A program made the position numbers and the translations under genes. A stretch of 64,000 nt of DNA from Roseobacter sp. SK209-2-6. Its GTDB lineage: Bacteria; Pseudomonadota; Alphaproteobacteria; Rhodobacterales; Rhodobacteraceae. This document shows, piece by piece, positions 54,562 to 62,784 of this stretch. The notes under the pieces were generated by a model that was not told the origin of the DNA, ran no database searches, and saw only the letters and a program-made list of their open reading frames with translations. The stretch is from NCBI RefSeq assembly GCF_000169455.1, contig NZ_AAYC01000017.1, positions 1 to 64,000 of the forward strand, given 5' to 3'. Numbering within the stretch: the first letter of the stretch is position 1; the number at the start of each line of letters is the position of its first letter.

Positions 54562-55820
54562 ACCCGCCAAAATTCACCACCCTGGGCTGCCGTCTCAATG
54601 CCTATGAAACCGAGGCGATGAAAGAGCTGAGCCAAGAGGCCGGGCTCGACAATCTCGTGGTGGTGAATACCTGTGCAGTCACTGCCGAAGCGGTGCGGAA
54701 GTCTCGCCAGGAGATCCGTCGGCTGCGGCGCGAAAACCCCGAGGCTCAGATCGTTGTCACTGGCTGTGCAGCGCAAACGGAACCCGAGAGTTTTGCTGCA
54801 ATGGGCGAAGTTGATCGGGTCATTGGCAACAATGAGAAAATGCAGGCTGAAACCTGGCAGCAGATCGCCAAGGGGCCGGATTTCATCGGCGAGACCGAAA
54901 AAATCCAAGTGGATGATATCATGTCGGTCAATGAGACCGCAGGCCATCTGATTGACGGCTTTGGCACCCGCTCCCGCGCCTATGTGCAAGTCCAGAATGG
55001 CTGCGATCACCGTTGCACCTTCTGCATTATCCCCTATGGGCGCGGCAACTCGCGCTCTGTGCCAGCTGGTGTGGTCATCGACCAGATCAAACGTCTGATC
55101 GACAAGGGCTACAACGAGGTGGTTCTGACCGGTGTTGATCTGACTTCCTGGGGGGCGGATCTGCCCGCTACCCCGCGTCTGGGCGATCTTGTGATGCGAA
55201 TCCTGCGCTTGGTGCCTGATTTGCCGCGCCTTCGTATCTCTTCTATTGATTCGATCGAAGCAGATGAGAACCTGATGCAGGCCATCGCAACAGAGCCGCG
55301 CCTGATGCCGCATCTGCATCTCTCGCTGCAGCATGGCGATGATTTGATTCTCAAACGTATGGCCCGGCGTCATCTGCGGGATGATGCCATCGCTTTTTGC
55401 GAAGAGGCGCGACGCTTGCGTCCCGATATGACCTTTGGCGCCGATATCATCGCGGGTTTCCCCACTGAAACCGAAGCCCATTTTGAAAACTCACTGAAAC
55501 TGGTGACCGACTGCGATCTGACCTGGCTTCATGTTTTCCCATACTCCAAGAGAGAGGGCACTCCGGCGGCGAAGATCCCGAACCAGGTCAATGGCAAGCT
55601 GATCAAGGAACGTGCGGCCCGCCTGCGCGCTGCTGGAGAGGCGCAGACCCAGCGCCATCTCCAGGCGCAGCTAGGTAAGACCCATCACATCCTGATGGAG
55701 AACCCGCATATGGGGCGGACAGAACAGTTCACCGAGGTGAGTTTTACCACCCCGCAGACCGAAGGTGAGATCGTCATGGCCACAATCAGCGGGTCAAAAG
55801 GGTCACAGCTTACCGCTTGA
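54558..55820 (+). CDS. mtaB: tRNA t6A37 methylthiotransferase
   Basis: The 420-residue protein has an N-terminal MTTase domain with three cluster Cys (LGCRLNAYE, VNTCAV, GCAAQTEP). The radical-SAM CDHRCTFC (Cys149, 153, 156) follows, then a TRAM-like C-terminus. It adds the methylthio group to t6A37 of tRNAs reading ANN codons. MtaB rather than MiaB is favoured by CRLNAYE and RGNSRS. Coupled to dapF by the ATGA overlap. Confidence 0.92.
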   Translation: MNPPKFTTLGCRLNAYETEAMKELSQEAGLDNLVVVNTCAVTAEAVRKSRQEIRRLRRENPEAQIVVTGCAAQTEPESFAAMGEVDRVIGNNEKMQAETWQQIAKGPDFIGETEKIQVDDIMSVNETAGHLIDGFGTRSRAYVQVQNGCDHRCTFCIIPYGRGNSRSVPAGVVIDQIKRLIDKGYNEVVLTGVDLTSWGADLPATPRLGDLVMRILRLVPDLPRLRISSIDSIEADENLMQAIATEPRLMPHLHLSLQHGDDLILKRMARRHLRDDAIAFCEEARRLRPDMTFGADIIAGFPTETEAHFENSLKLVTDCDLTWLHVFPYSKREGTPAAKIPNQVNGKLIKERAARLRAAGEAQTQRHLQAQLGKTHHILMENPHMGRTEQFTEVSFTTPQTEGEIVMATISGSKGSQLTA

Positions 55821-55910
55821 ACAATACGAAGCTGCGCACCGCTGAGGTCGAATAGATGCGGTTGCTGGCCCAACAAGCAGAGGCCGCCAAGGCATAGCTC
55901 AGCCAAAGAA

Positions 55911-55945
55911 AAACCCCCGCACGGTCTAACCGAGCGGGGGTTTCT
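55911..55945. terminator. Bidirectional terminator between mtaB and petC
   Basis: AAACCCCCGC (55911-55920) and GCGGGGGTTT (55934-55943) form a 10-bp stem with inner ACGGT/ACCG pairs. A-rich and T-rich flanks lie on the two sides, suiting both converging transcripts. Confidence 0.85.
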
Positions 55946-55967
55946 TATTTCAGAAATCCAGCAAAGA

Positions 55968-56759
55968 TCAGCTGGTTTTCTTGTTCTTATGCGGTGCCCA
56001 GAGCTGCTTGTTGGTGAGGTACAGCAGAACCGAGAGGATGGTCAGCAGGAGAACGCCGACAAAACCGGCTTTCTTGCGGTCCATCATCTTGGGTTCAGCG
56101 GTCCACATCAGAAAGGCCGCAACATCCTGCGACATGGCGCGAACAGTGTTTTCATGGCCGTCAGCAAACTCAACCTGCTCATCAAAGAGCGGCGGTGCCA
56201 TCGAGATCCAGCCGCCGGGGAAGGCAACGTTCTCATAGAAGATGGTGCCTGCCTCTTCCTTTTCCTCACCGGTATAACCGTCCAGCAAGGATGCGATGTA
56301 TTCCGCACCGCCCATGCCTTTGAACAGCTGGTTCATGCCAGAGCCGTAGGGACCGTGGAAACCGGCGCGGGCCTTGGCCATCAGGCTCAGGTCAGGCGCG
56401 CCTGCGGCAGTATTTTCAGGGAAGTGATCCACCGGTTTGGCCGGACGGTCTTCGTCCAACTCGGCGTCATAGACCGAGAAGTTGTCTGCCGCATAGGCAC
56501 GGACCTGATCTGCGGGTAGCGCCGGGCCGCCCTCGTCAGAGAGGGTGCGGATCGGAATCAGCTTCAGACCGTGGCAGGCTGCGCAGACCTCGGTGTAGAT
56601 CTGCAAGCCGCGCTGCAGCTGGTTCGGGTCATAGGCGCCAAAAGGTCCTTCGAACGAGAACTGGAAGTCCTCGACGTGGCCACTTCCACCTGCCGCATGT
56701 GATGCGACAGGGGCAAGGGCCAAAGCGAAGGCGGCACCGATTGCGAGTTTCTTCAACAT
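55968..56759 (-). CDS. petC: Cytochrome c1 of the bc1 complex
   Basis: The 263-residue precursor has an N-terminal signal ending in SHAAG and the haem-binding CAACH at Cys59-His63. A single C-terminal membrane anchor ([14 protein letters not shown]) ends in a Lys-rich tail. It passes electrons from the Rieske protein to soluble cytochrome c such as the c550 at 4146. It lies 19 bp after petB. Confidence 0.96.
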   Translation of the reverse strand: MLKKLAIGAAFALALAPVASHAAGGSGHVEDFQFSFEGPFGAYDPNQLQRGLQIYTEVCAACHGLKLIPIRTLSDEGGPALPADQVRAYAADNFSVYDAELDEDRPAKPVDHFPENTAAGAPDLSLMAKARAGFHGPYGSGMNQLFKGMGGAEYIASLLDGYTGEEKEEAGTIFYENVAFPGGWISMAPPLFDEQVEFADGHENTVRAMSQDVAAFLMWTAEPKMMDRKKAGFVGVLLLTILSVLLYLTNKQLWAPHKNKKTS

Positions 56760-56778
56760 TGGTAGCTGTCCTTCTCAG

Positions 56779-58110
56779 TTACTCGGCAGGAGTGGCTTCG
56801 CCGGATTTCTTCACGTAGTGCGCGTCGAAATCCTCTTCGATGGTGTTGGGTTCTGCCAGCGGCTTCTCGATCACGCCCAGGAGCGGCAGGATCACCAGGA
56901 AATAGCCGAACCAATAGGCCGATGCGATCAGCGAGAGCGATGCATAGGGCTCTTCTGCAGGCATCGCACCCAGCCACATCAGGGCAAAGAAGTCGAAGAT
57001 CAGCAGGTAGAACCACCACTTGAACATCGGGCGGTAACGGCCGGAGCGCACGCGGCTGGTGTCGAGCCAGGGCACCAGAGCCATGACTGCAATTGCGCCG
57101 AACATCGCTAGAACACCAAAGAACTTGGCGTCGATGATGCCGCCGGTCACGAAGGAGGCAATCTGAACAACCCAGACCTCAGAGGTGAAGGCCCGCAGGA
57201 TCGCGTAGAAGGGCAGGAAGTACCATTCGGGAACGATATGTGCAGGGGTCACCAGCGGGTTGGCTTCGATGTAGTTATCCGGGTGGCCGAGGTAGTTCGG
57301 CATGAAGCCGACAATCGCCCAGAACACCACCAGAACAACAGCCAGACCCAGGAAATCTTTGATCACAAAGTAGGGCCAGAACGGCAGGGTGTCTTTCTCT
57401 GCGTCTTCCTTGGAGGTTTTGCGGACATCAACACCGGTGGGGTTGTTGTTGCCTGTGGTGTGGAAGGCCCAGATATGGACGATCACCAGCGCGGCAATGA
57501 CAAAAGGCAGCAGATAGTGCAGCGAGAAGAAGCGGTTCAGGGTGGCGTTGTCCACCGCAGGTCCGCCCAAAAGGAAGGTCTGCAGTCCTTCGCCAATAAA
57601 GGGGATGGCGCCAAAGAGGCCGGTGATCACGGTCGCGCCCCAGAAGGACATCTGACCCCAGGGCAGAACATAGCCCATAAAGCCGGTGGCCATCATCAGC
57701 AGATAGATGATCATGCCGATGATCCATGTGATCTCACGAGGGGCCTTGTAAGAGCCGTAGAACAACCCGCGGAAAATGTGGATATAGACGGCAACAAAGA
57801 ACAGCGACGCGCCGTTCATGTGAATGTAGCGGATCATATGGCCGCCGTTCACGTTGCGCATGATGTGCTCAACAGAGGCAAAGGCCAGGTCGACATGCGG
57901 GGTGTAATGCATCACCAGGACAATGCCGGTGACGATTTGCAGCACCAGGCAGAAGGCCAGGACGATGCCCCAGATCCACCACCAGTTCAGGTTCTTGGGG
58001 GTGGGGATCATGATGGTGTCATAGATCAGACCGACGATGGGCAGGCGGCTGTGCAGCCACTTCTCTGCGCCAGTCTTCGGTTCGTAATGGTCGTGCGGAA
58101 TACCGGACAT
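56779..58110 (-). CDS. petB: Cytochrome b of the bc1 complex
   Basis: The 443-residue membrane protein has eight helices, paired His haem ligands in helices B and D ([13 protein letters not shown] and [12 protein letters not shown] regions), [12 protein letters not shown] and the [11 protein letters not shown] quinol-site motif (PEWY). It carries both quinone sites. Order petA-petB-petC equals the fbcFBC operon of Rhodobacter. Confidence 0.97.
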   Translation of the reverse strand: MSGIPHDHYEPKTGAEKWLHSRLPIVGLIYDTIMIPTPKNLNWWWIWGIVLAFCLVLQIVTGIVLVMHYTPHVDLAFASVEHIMRNVNGGHMIRYIHMNGASLFFVAVYIHIFRGLFYGSYKAPREITWIIGMIIYLLMMATGFMGYVLPWGQMSFWGATVITGLFGAIPFIGEGLQTFLLGGPAVDNATLNRFFSLHYLLPFVIAALVIVHIWAFHTTGNNNPTGVDVRKTSKEDAEKDTLPFWPYFVIKDFLGLAVVLVVFWAIVGFMPNYLGHPDNYIEANPLVTPAHIVPEWYFLPFYAILRAFTSEVWVVQIASFVTGGIIDAKFFGVLAMFGAIAVMALVPWLDTSRVRSGRYRPMFKWWFYLLIFDFFALMWLGAMPAEEPYASLSLIASAYWFGYFLVILPLLGVIEKPLAEPNTIEEDFDAHYVKKSGEATPAE

Positions 58111-58122
58111 ATGTGCGCCTCC

Positions 58123-58683
58123 TTATCCCAGCTTGATGGTGTTTGCGTCGGTGAACTCGGCGACCGGGATCCACAGGTTCTCGGGAGCGGGGCCTTTGCG
58201 GATCCGGCCCGAGGTATCGTAGTGGGAACCGTGGCATGGGCAGAACCAGCCATTGAATTCACCAGCACCGTCACCCAGCGGGACACAGCCGAGGTGGGTA
58301 CAAACGCCCATCATCACCAGCCATTCACCGTTTTCGTCCATGGCGCGGTTTTCATCCGCGGCATCCGTGCCAGGCTTGTTGGGGTTCTCCGAGGCGGTAT
58401 CGATCAGGCCAGCAACGTCAACCTCACGGGCTTCGTCGATTTCTGCCTGAGTGCGGCGGCGAATAAACACCGGTTTACCCAAGAACATGACGCTGATCTG
58501 CGTCCCAACCTCTACACCGCTCACATCCACCAGGATCGAGGACAGCGCCTTAACATCCGCCGAGGGGTTCATTTGGTTGACCAGGGGCCATACGGCGGCA
58601 CCCGCGGTCACTGCCCCGGCGCCGGCAGTGGCGTAGTAGAGGAAATCTCTCCGGGTTCCTTCGTGGTCTTCTGCGTGGGACAC
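58123..58683 (-). CDS. petA: Rieske iron-sulfur protein of the bc1 complex
   Basis: The 186-residue protein has an N-terminal Tat-type anchor ([20 protein letters not shown]) and the cluster motifs CTHLGC and CPCHGSHYD. It oxidises quinol at the Qo site and moves to cytochrome c1. It is the first gene of the operon and starts at ATG 58683; petB follows after 12 bp. The 244-bp upstream gap presumably holds the promoter, but I see no clear boxes. Confidence 0.96.
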   Translation of the reverse strand: MSHAEDHEGTRRDFLYYATAGAGAVTAGAAVWPLVNQMNPSADVKALSSILVDVSGVEVGTQISVMFLGKPVFIRRRTQAEIDEAREVDVAGLIDTASENPNKPGTDAADENRAMDENGEWLVMMGVCTHLGCVPLGDGAGEFNGWFCPCHGSHYDTSGRIRKGPAPENLWIPVAEFTDANTIKLG

Positions 58684-58927
58684 GAGGTTTTCTCCAATTC
58701 CAGCGCCCGTTTAGGGCAAACATGCGCATGCACCGCGATTGCTCGCAGTGACTCAGGCGCGTGTCTAGCGGGGTGAAGTGCATTCGTCCAGCGGTCAAAG
58801 GCGCACATCCCACTCCTCTTTGAAGTTTCTTGCGCGTGGCGGTCACAATGCCACAGCAAAATTACCCTCTCATAGGAGCGGGAGCTACAAAACGGCCTGT
58901 GGGTTAACTTTCAGGTCAGCTTTATGG

Positions 58928-59530
58928 TTAGCTTTCCGGGGGGCGTGTCGCCTGCATCGACTCACGCGAATCAAAAGTTGTGAACCAGTCTTCCAGTGCC
59001 TCATTGCCAATGCGCCAACCTAGATTCGGGTGGCGGAAATCAACATAGGCCAAAGCGCAGGCGACAGCGATTTGCCCCATATCAAGCGACCCTTGCAAAT
59101 GGCTGATCCAACGCGCGTTCAGCGCTGCGCAGGCCCCAAGCACTTTTCCCTTCTGTGCCTCGAACCAATCCTCCGATTGTTGCGCTTCGTTCCGCAAGCG
59201 CCGCTCATAGGTCATCAGAACCGCCGCTTCCATAATACCATCCGCCGTCGCCTCCAGCACGCGGCTGTCCCAGCCCCCAGCATAGAGGCCCGATCCAAAA
59301 CGCTCATTCAGATAGGCGCAAATTACCCGGCTGTCATAGAGCGCTGGCCCATCTCCTCGTTCCAGCGCCGGGATCTTGGCCAGGGGGTTGCTTGCGCGCA
59401 CTTCGGCGCTTGGGGTTATCGGCGTGGTATGCACCTGCAGCAATTCGACCTGATCCAATTTACCGGTCTCATGCAAAAGGACCATGACTTTGCGCACAAA
59501 GGGCGAGGTTGGGGCATAATGCAGCTTCAT
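58928..59530 (-). CDS. Glutathione S-transferase family protein
   Basis: The 200-residue protein has the thioredoxin-like N-terminal domain (LHYAPTSPFVRKVMVLL, NPLAKIPALERGDGPALYDSRVI) and an all-helical C-terminal domain. The start lacks a catalytic Cys and has Ser9 in the first motif. Substrates may be xenobiotics or stress electrophiles. It is monocistronic with no informative neighbours. Confidence 0.88.
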   Translation of the reverse strand: MKLHYAPTSPFVRKVMVLLHETGKLDQVELLQVHTTPITPSAEVRASNPLAKIPALERGDGPALYDSRVICAYLNERFGSGLYAGGWDSRVLEATADGIMEAAVLMTYERRLRNEAQQSEDWFEAQKGKVLGACAALNARWISHLQGSLDMGQIAVACALAYVDFRHPNLGWRIGNEALEDWFTTFDSRESMQATRPPES

Positions 59531-59658
59531 ATCAATCTCCTGAGTTATCTGCGCCGCAGCCTAATGCGCGGCAACAAAAAGAAAACCCCGCCGACCATTT
59601 CCCTTAGCAGAGATTGATCCATCTCAGTTTGAAACGAGGCGGCAGGGTCTGATCCGGT

Positions 59659-60288
59659 TTACGACCGTTGTGCGTGCATCAATTGCGACAAGGTTTCGAG
59701 TTCTGAGCCTATCCCACTGACAACCCCCTCTGCCGCACCATAGCGCGCCTGCTCCTCCTTGTTTTGGCTCAGCTTCCACGTTCCCTCTACCTTTTGGATG
59801 TGCAAGCGAACCGGCACGATCATCCGCATCATTCGGTCCAAGGCCTCTCTCTCCATCTTCGCCGTTGTCCAAACAGGCTTTGGCGTCAGTTGTTCCTCAA
59901 AAAACGTAAATTGCCGGTCGATCAGATCCCGCAGCTCTGCCTGCGGGCGCAACTCCAGTTTTCCGACCAGATGCACTGCAATATAGTTCCAGGTCGGAAC
60001 CTGGTTCGCGATACCGTACCAATCCGGCGACACATAACCGTCAGGCCCTGCTACCGCGATGCGGGCTGGCATTGGAGTTTGCAACTGACGCGCAATCGGG
60101 TTGGACCGCACCAGGTGAAGCTCGGCGTAAGATCCATCTTGTGAAAGCAAGAAAGGAACGTGGCTGACCAAAGGCGCCTCATCTGTCTGGTTGCTCTGCG
60201 ACATTGTCAGCATTCCAAAAGCCCTGCTCCGGGCAAATGTCAGATTCTCACCATGCTCTGCATCATGAAAAACAGGGTTGGGATGCAT
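59659..60288 (-). CDS. PaiB-type FMN-binding regulator
   Basis: The 209-residue protein has the split-barrel flavin-binding fold of PaiB: HVPFLLSQDG, NPIARQL and VPTWNYIAVHLVG with C-terminal basic helices. PaiB is described as a negative regulator in Bacillus. GGAGGA precedes ATG 60288. It is divergent from the FMN-riboswitch gene at 60437, separated by 148 bp, which suggests but does not prove a link to flavin metabolism. Confidence 0.87.
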   Translation of the reverse strand: MHPNPVFHDAEHGENLTFARSRAFGMLTMSQSNQTDEAPLVSHVPFLLSQDGSYAELHLVRSNPIARQLQTPMPARIAVAGPDGYVSPDWYGIANQVPTWNYIAVHLVGKLELRPQAELRDLIDRQFTFFEEQLTPKPVWTTAKMEREALDRMMRMIVPVRLHIQKVEGTWKLSQNKEEQARYGAAEGVVSGIGSELETLSQLMHAQRS

Positions 60289-60436
60289 CAGAAATCCTCC
60301 ATTTTTTCTTCTTTTGCGCCCTATCCGGCCTCTGAAGAAGAGCCAAAACAGAACACAGACCCCCTACCAATTTCAAACTGCACCGCTGGACCCAAAGGAA
60401 GCGCTTGAAATCCAGTTTGCAGCTTGGCAAGGTCCC

Positions 60437-60583
60437 GCCGTTCTCAGGGCGGGGTGAAATTCCCCACCGGCGGTAAGCAGGCCTAGTCCCGTAAGCCCGC
60501 GAGCGGCTTCCGGTCATCTGGAAGTGTCAGCAGATCTGGTGCAATTCCAGAGCCGACGGTTACAGTCCGGATGGAAGAGAAGG
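60437..60583 (+). promoter_or_regulatory. FMN riboswitch (RFN element)
   Basis: The conserved core blocks occur in order: TTCTCAGGGCGGGGTGAAA, TCCCCACCGGCGGTA, AGCCCGCGAGCG, GTCAGCAGATCTGGTG, AATTCCAGAGCCGACGG and TTACAGTCCGGATG. Closing GAAGAGAA pairs back to TTCTC. It precedes the lumazine synthase gene at 60676 by 92 nt and should lower its expression when FMN is abundant. Confidence 0.97.
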
Positions 60584-60604
60584 TACGACAGGACCGTTTT
60601 GGCG

Positions 60605-60667
60605 CCTTTGGCCCAGCGCGCGCCTGCCGTTCGTGATCGCCTTGGGTGACGTGTCAAACCAAAGGAG
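60605..60667 (+). promoter_or_regulatory. Candidate ribosome-binding-site-masking stem of the FMN riboswitch
   Basis: CCTTTGG (60605-60611) is perfectly complementary to CCAAAGG (60659-60665), which contains the ribosome-binding site AAAGGAG (60661-60667) of the gene starting at 60676. There is no terminator hairpin, so the switch probably acts on translation. Confidence 0.6.
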
Positions 60668-60675
60668 ATTACGCA

Positions 60676-61113
60676 ATGACACACACCCGCTACGCTTTTA
60701 TCAAAGCACAATGGCACGCCGATATCGTTGACCGGGCATTGGAAGGGTTTGAAGAGATCATCCCTTCGGATCAGATTGATGTCTTTGATGTCCCCGGTGC
60801 CTTCGAGATGCCTCTCTTGGCGCAACGGCTCGCCAAAACCGGCAAATACCATGCTATTGCCTGCGCGGCGCTGGTGGTGGACGGCGGTATCTACAGGCAT
60901 GACTTTGTAGCCCAGGCCGTTGTTGATGGCCTCATGCGGGCAGGGCTAGAGACAGGCATCCCGGTGCTCTCGGTCTCACTCACCCCGCACCACTTTCAGG
61001 AAACGGACCACCACAAGACAATTTACCGGACCCACTTTGTTCAAAAGGGCCGTGAAGCAGGTGAAGCCGCTCGACTAATCTCTGGCACCTATTCGGCTCT
61101 TGAGGCTGCATAG
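60676..61113 (+). CDS. ribH2: 6,7-dimethyl-8-ribityllumazine synthase, type II (RibH2 class)
   Basis: The 145-residue protein has FIKAQWHADIVD, DVPGAFEMPLLA, VVDGGIYRHDFVA with putative catalytic His75 and TPHHFQE. This matches the Brucella/Mesorhizobium RibH2 class, which forms decamers. It condenses 5-amino-6-ribitylamino-uracil with dihydroxybutanone phosphate to give lumazine. It is under the FMN riboswitch at 60437-60583. The usual rib operon genes are not in the window. Confidence 0.94.
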   Translation: MTHTRYAFIKAQWHADIVDRALEGFEEIIPSDQIDVFDVPGAFEMPLLAQRLAKTGKYHAIACAALVVDGGIYRHDFVAQAVVDGLMRAGLETGIPVLSVSLTPHHFQETDHHKTIYRTHFVQKGREAGEAARLISGTYSALEAA

Positions 61114-61617
61114 CACCAACTTAATACGGGTGTCTGGCCAGAAAGGATCACTTAGCCAGACACTCTCTCAGTTACTCATCTTAGATTCTAAAATGAATGA
61201 GCTCTGCTCCGCTGGCGGTTAGTCAGATCGGGTTTTGCAAAGCTGGATCAGGCCTGAAGCGTCGGGATTAAACAATCGCAAAAACGTCGTAAGTCCCTCA
61301 TCTGGATATGGTTTCAACTTGCAGTTCAAGGATTGGCTTGGCACGCTCAAACTGTCTTTGCAGGGCGAATAGACTCGCCTTACCCGTAAGGCATAATAGA
61401 CGAACCGCAAAAGTCACTCGCTTACAGCAAAGCAAACGGCACGGCGGGAAATGTATTTTGCGTTGCTTCAGGGCTTACAGGCACTTGCCCTCAGGCGACG
61501 GTTTTTGGTCTGAGCACTCCTCCAAGGAGCGTCTCAAGTTTTTCGGCTGCCTGTTTTGCAGCTGCTCTACAGGTTTGAGCACGACAGAACAGTCTGCCGA
61601 CAGTAAAGGAGCAGAGA
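61114..61617. other. 504-bp region between the two lumazine synthase genes
   Basis: No gene supported. It has a 9-bp perfect hairpin, GTGTCTGGC (61130-61138)/GCCAGACAC (61155-61163), probably the end of ribH2 though it lacks a T-tract. A 7-2-7 dyad GCCTTAC-CC-GTAAGGC lies at 61377-61392. No RFN-like blocks are present, so the downstream gene has separate control. Confidence 0.6.
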
Positions 61618-62064
61618 ATGGCTCAAACCCGCTACGCTTTTATTAAGTCGCAATGGTATTCTGAGATTGTCGACCGTTCGCTCGAAGGGTTTTTGGATTT
61701 GATTTCCAGCGATGTGGTCGACGTCTACAATGCGCCCAGCGCTTTTGAACTACCGCTTCTGGCGCAGGATCTTGCCCGAACCGGGAATTATGGGACCATC
61801 ACCTGCGCAGCCTTTATCGTAGATGGCGGAAGCTACCGCCAACAGCATATGGCGCATGTCGTACTGGACGGCCTGATGCGCGTTGGGCTTGATACCGGCA
61901 TACCTGTCCTCTCTATTGCGATGGTCCCACATCAGTTTCAGGCCACCAAACATGATGAGGAAATCTACAGCATTCGCTTTGAAGAAAAGGGGCGGGAGGC
62001 AGCGCAAACAGCGCTTATGATTCCCAAGGTACGTGAAGAGATCGTGCGTACCAGCAAGTCGTGA
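61618..62064 (+). CDS. Second type-II lumazine synthase paralogue with altered active site
   Basis: The 148-residue protein aligns with its neighbour at 60676 without gaps over the first 130 residues; about half the positions are identical by eye. The region DGGIYRHD becomes DGGSYRQQ, replacing His75 by Gln, and TPHHF becomes VPHQF. AAAGGAG precedes ATG 61618. It may be a lumazine synthase of lower activity, a flavin-binding protein or a structural partner. No riboswitch precedes it. Confidence 0.85.
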   Translation: MAQTRYAFIKSQWYSEIVDRSLEGFLDLISSDVVDVYNAPSAFELPLLAQDLARTGNYGTITCAAFIVDGGSYRQQHMAHVVLDGLMRVGLDTGIPVLSIAMVPHQFQATKHDEEIYSIRFEEKGREAAQTALMIPKVREEIVRTSKS

Positions 62065-62091
62065 TACCCTTCTTCCTCTCCTTTCGCTTCC

Positions 62092-62784
62092 CTAGCCAAG
62101 ATAGGCTTTGAGGCTCGGAGGGGGATTGTCCAGCAGTGCAGCACAGGGCATTGGGTCGTGAACCCTCCCTTCGGCCACCAAGATCCCCTGATCCGCAATT
62201 CGTCGCGCGTCCTGGGGATCGTGACTCACCATCAGGAGTGTCGCTCCGGTATCGGTGACAATCTCCGACACCAGGTCAAGCATATCTGCCTTCAGGGCAG
62301 GCCCCAGGGCCGCAAAGGGCTCATCCAGTAGCAAAATCTCTTTGCGCTGCAAGAGCACACGCGCCAGGGCAACCCGGCTTTGTTGCCCCCCAGAGAGTTC
62401 CGATGGTTTGCGATCTTCAAGCCCTTCCAAGCCGACGCGTTTCAACGCTTCGCCAACGCGCTCTTCCTGCGCCTTCGAAAGACGCAAATCAGGCTGCAAG
62501 CCAAGGCCTGCATTCTGACCTGCGGTGAGATGTGGAAACAGGTTGCCATCCTGAAACAGCGTGGCCGTCGGGCGGTCCCCCGGCAAAAGCGGGGTCAGGT
62601 CGGCTCCCTTCCATAGAATTCGTCCCTGCCGTAGGGGTAGAAAACCAGAAAGCGCCTGGATCAAGGTCGATTTTCCAGCACCTGAGGGACCGATGATCGC
62701 AGCCTTATCCCCTGCACCCAGGGAGAAATCTGCCGAAATCGTGAAATCACCATTGTCAATGAGACCGGCTTCAATCTTCAGCAT
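62092..62784 (-). CDS. thiQ: Thiamine ABC transporter ATPase
   Basis: The 230-residue ABC ATPase has Walker A GPSGAGKST, LSGGQQSR and Walker B LLLDEPFAALG, with the short length of ThiQ. ATG 62784 (MLKIEAGL) overlaps the thiP stop by 14 bp; the longer frame would extend deep into thiP. It drives uptake of thiamine or its phosphates with ThiP and the periplasmic ThiB. Confidence 0.9.
   Translation of the reverse strand: MLKIEAGLIDNGDFTISADFSLGAGDKAAIIGPSGAGKSTLIQALSGFLPLRQGRILWKGADLTPLLPGDRPTATLFQDGNLFPHLTAGQNAGLGLQPDLRLSKAQEERVGEALKRVGLEGLEDRKPSELSGGQQSRVALARVLLQRKEILLLDEPFAALGPALKADMLDLVSEIVTDTGATLLMVSHDPQDARRIADQGILVAEGRVHDPMPCAALLDNPPPSLKAYLG

Noticed and set aside
61308-61617. Open frame running into the second lumazine synthase start
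   Set aside because: Composition is unlike a protein (Cys/Arg/Ser-rich), and it lies in a different frame from the real gene with no supporting site.
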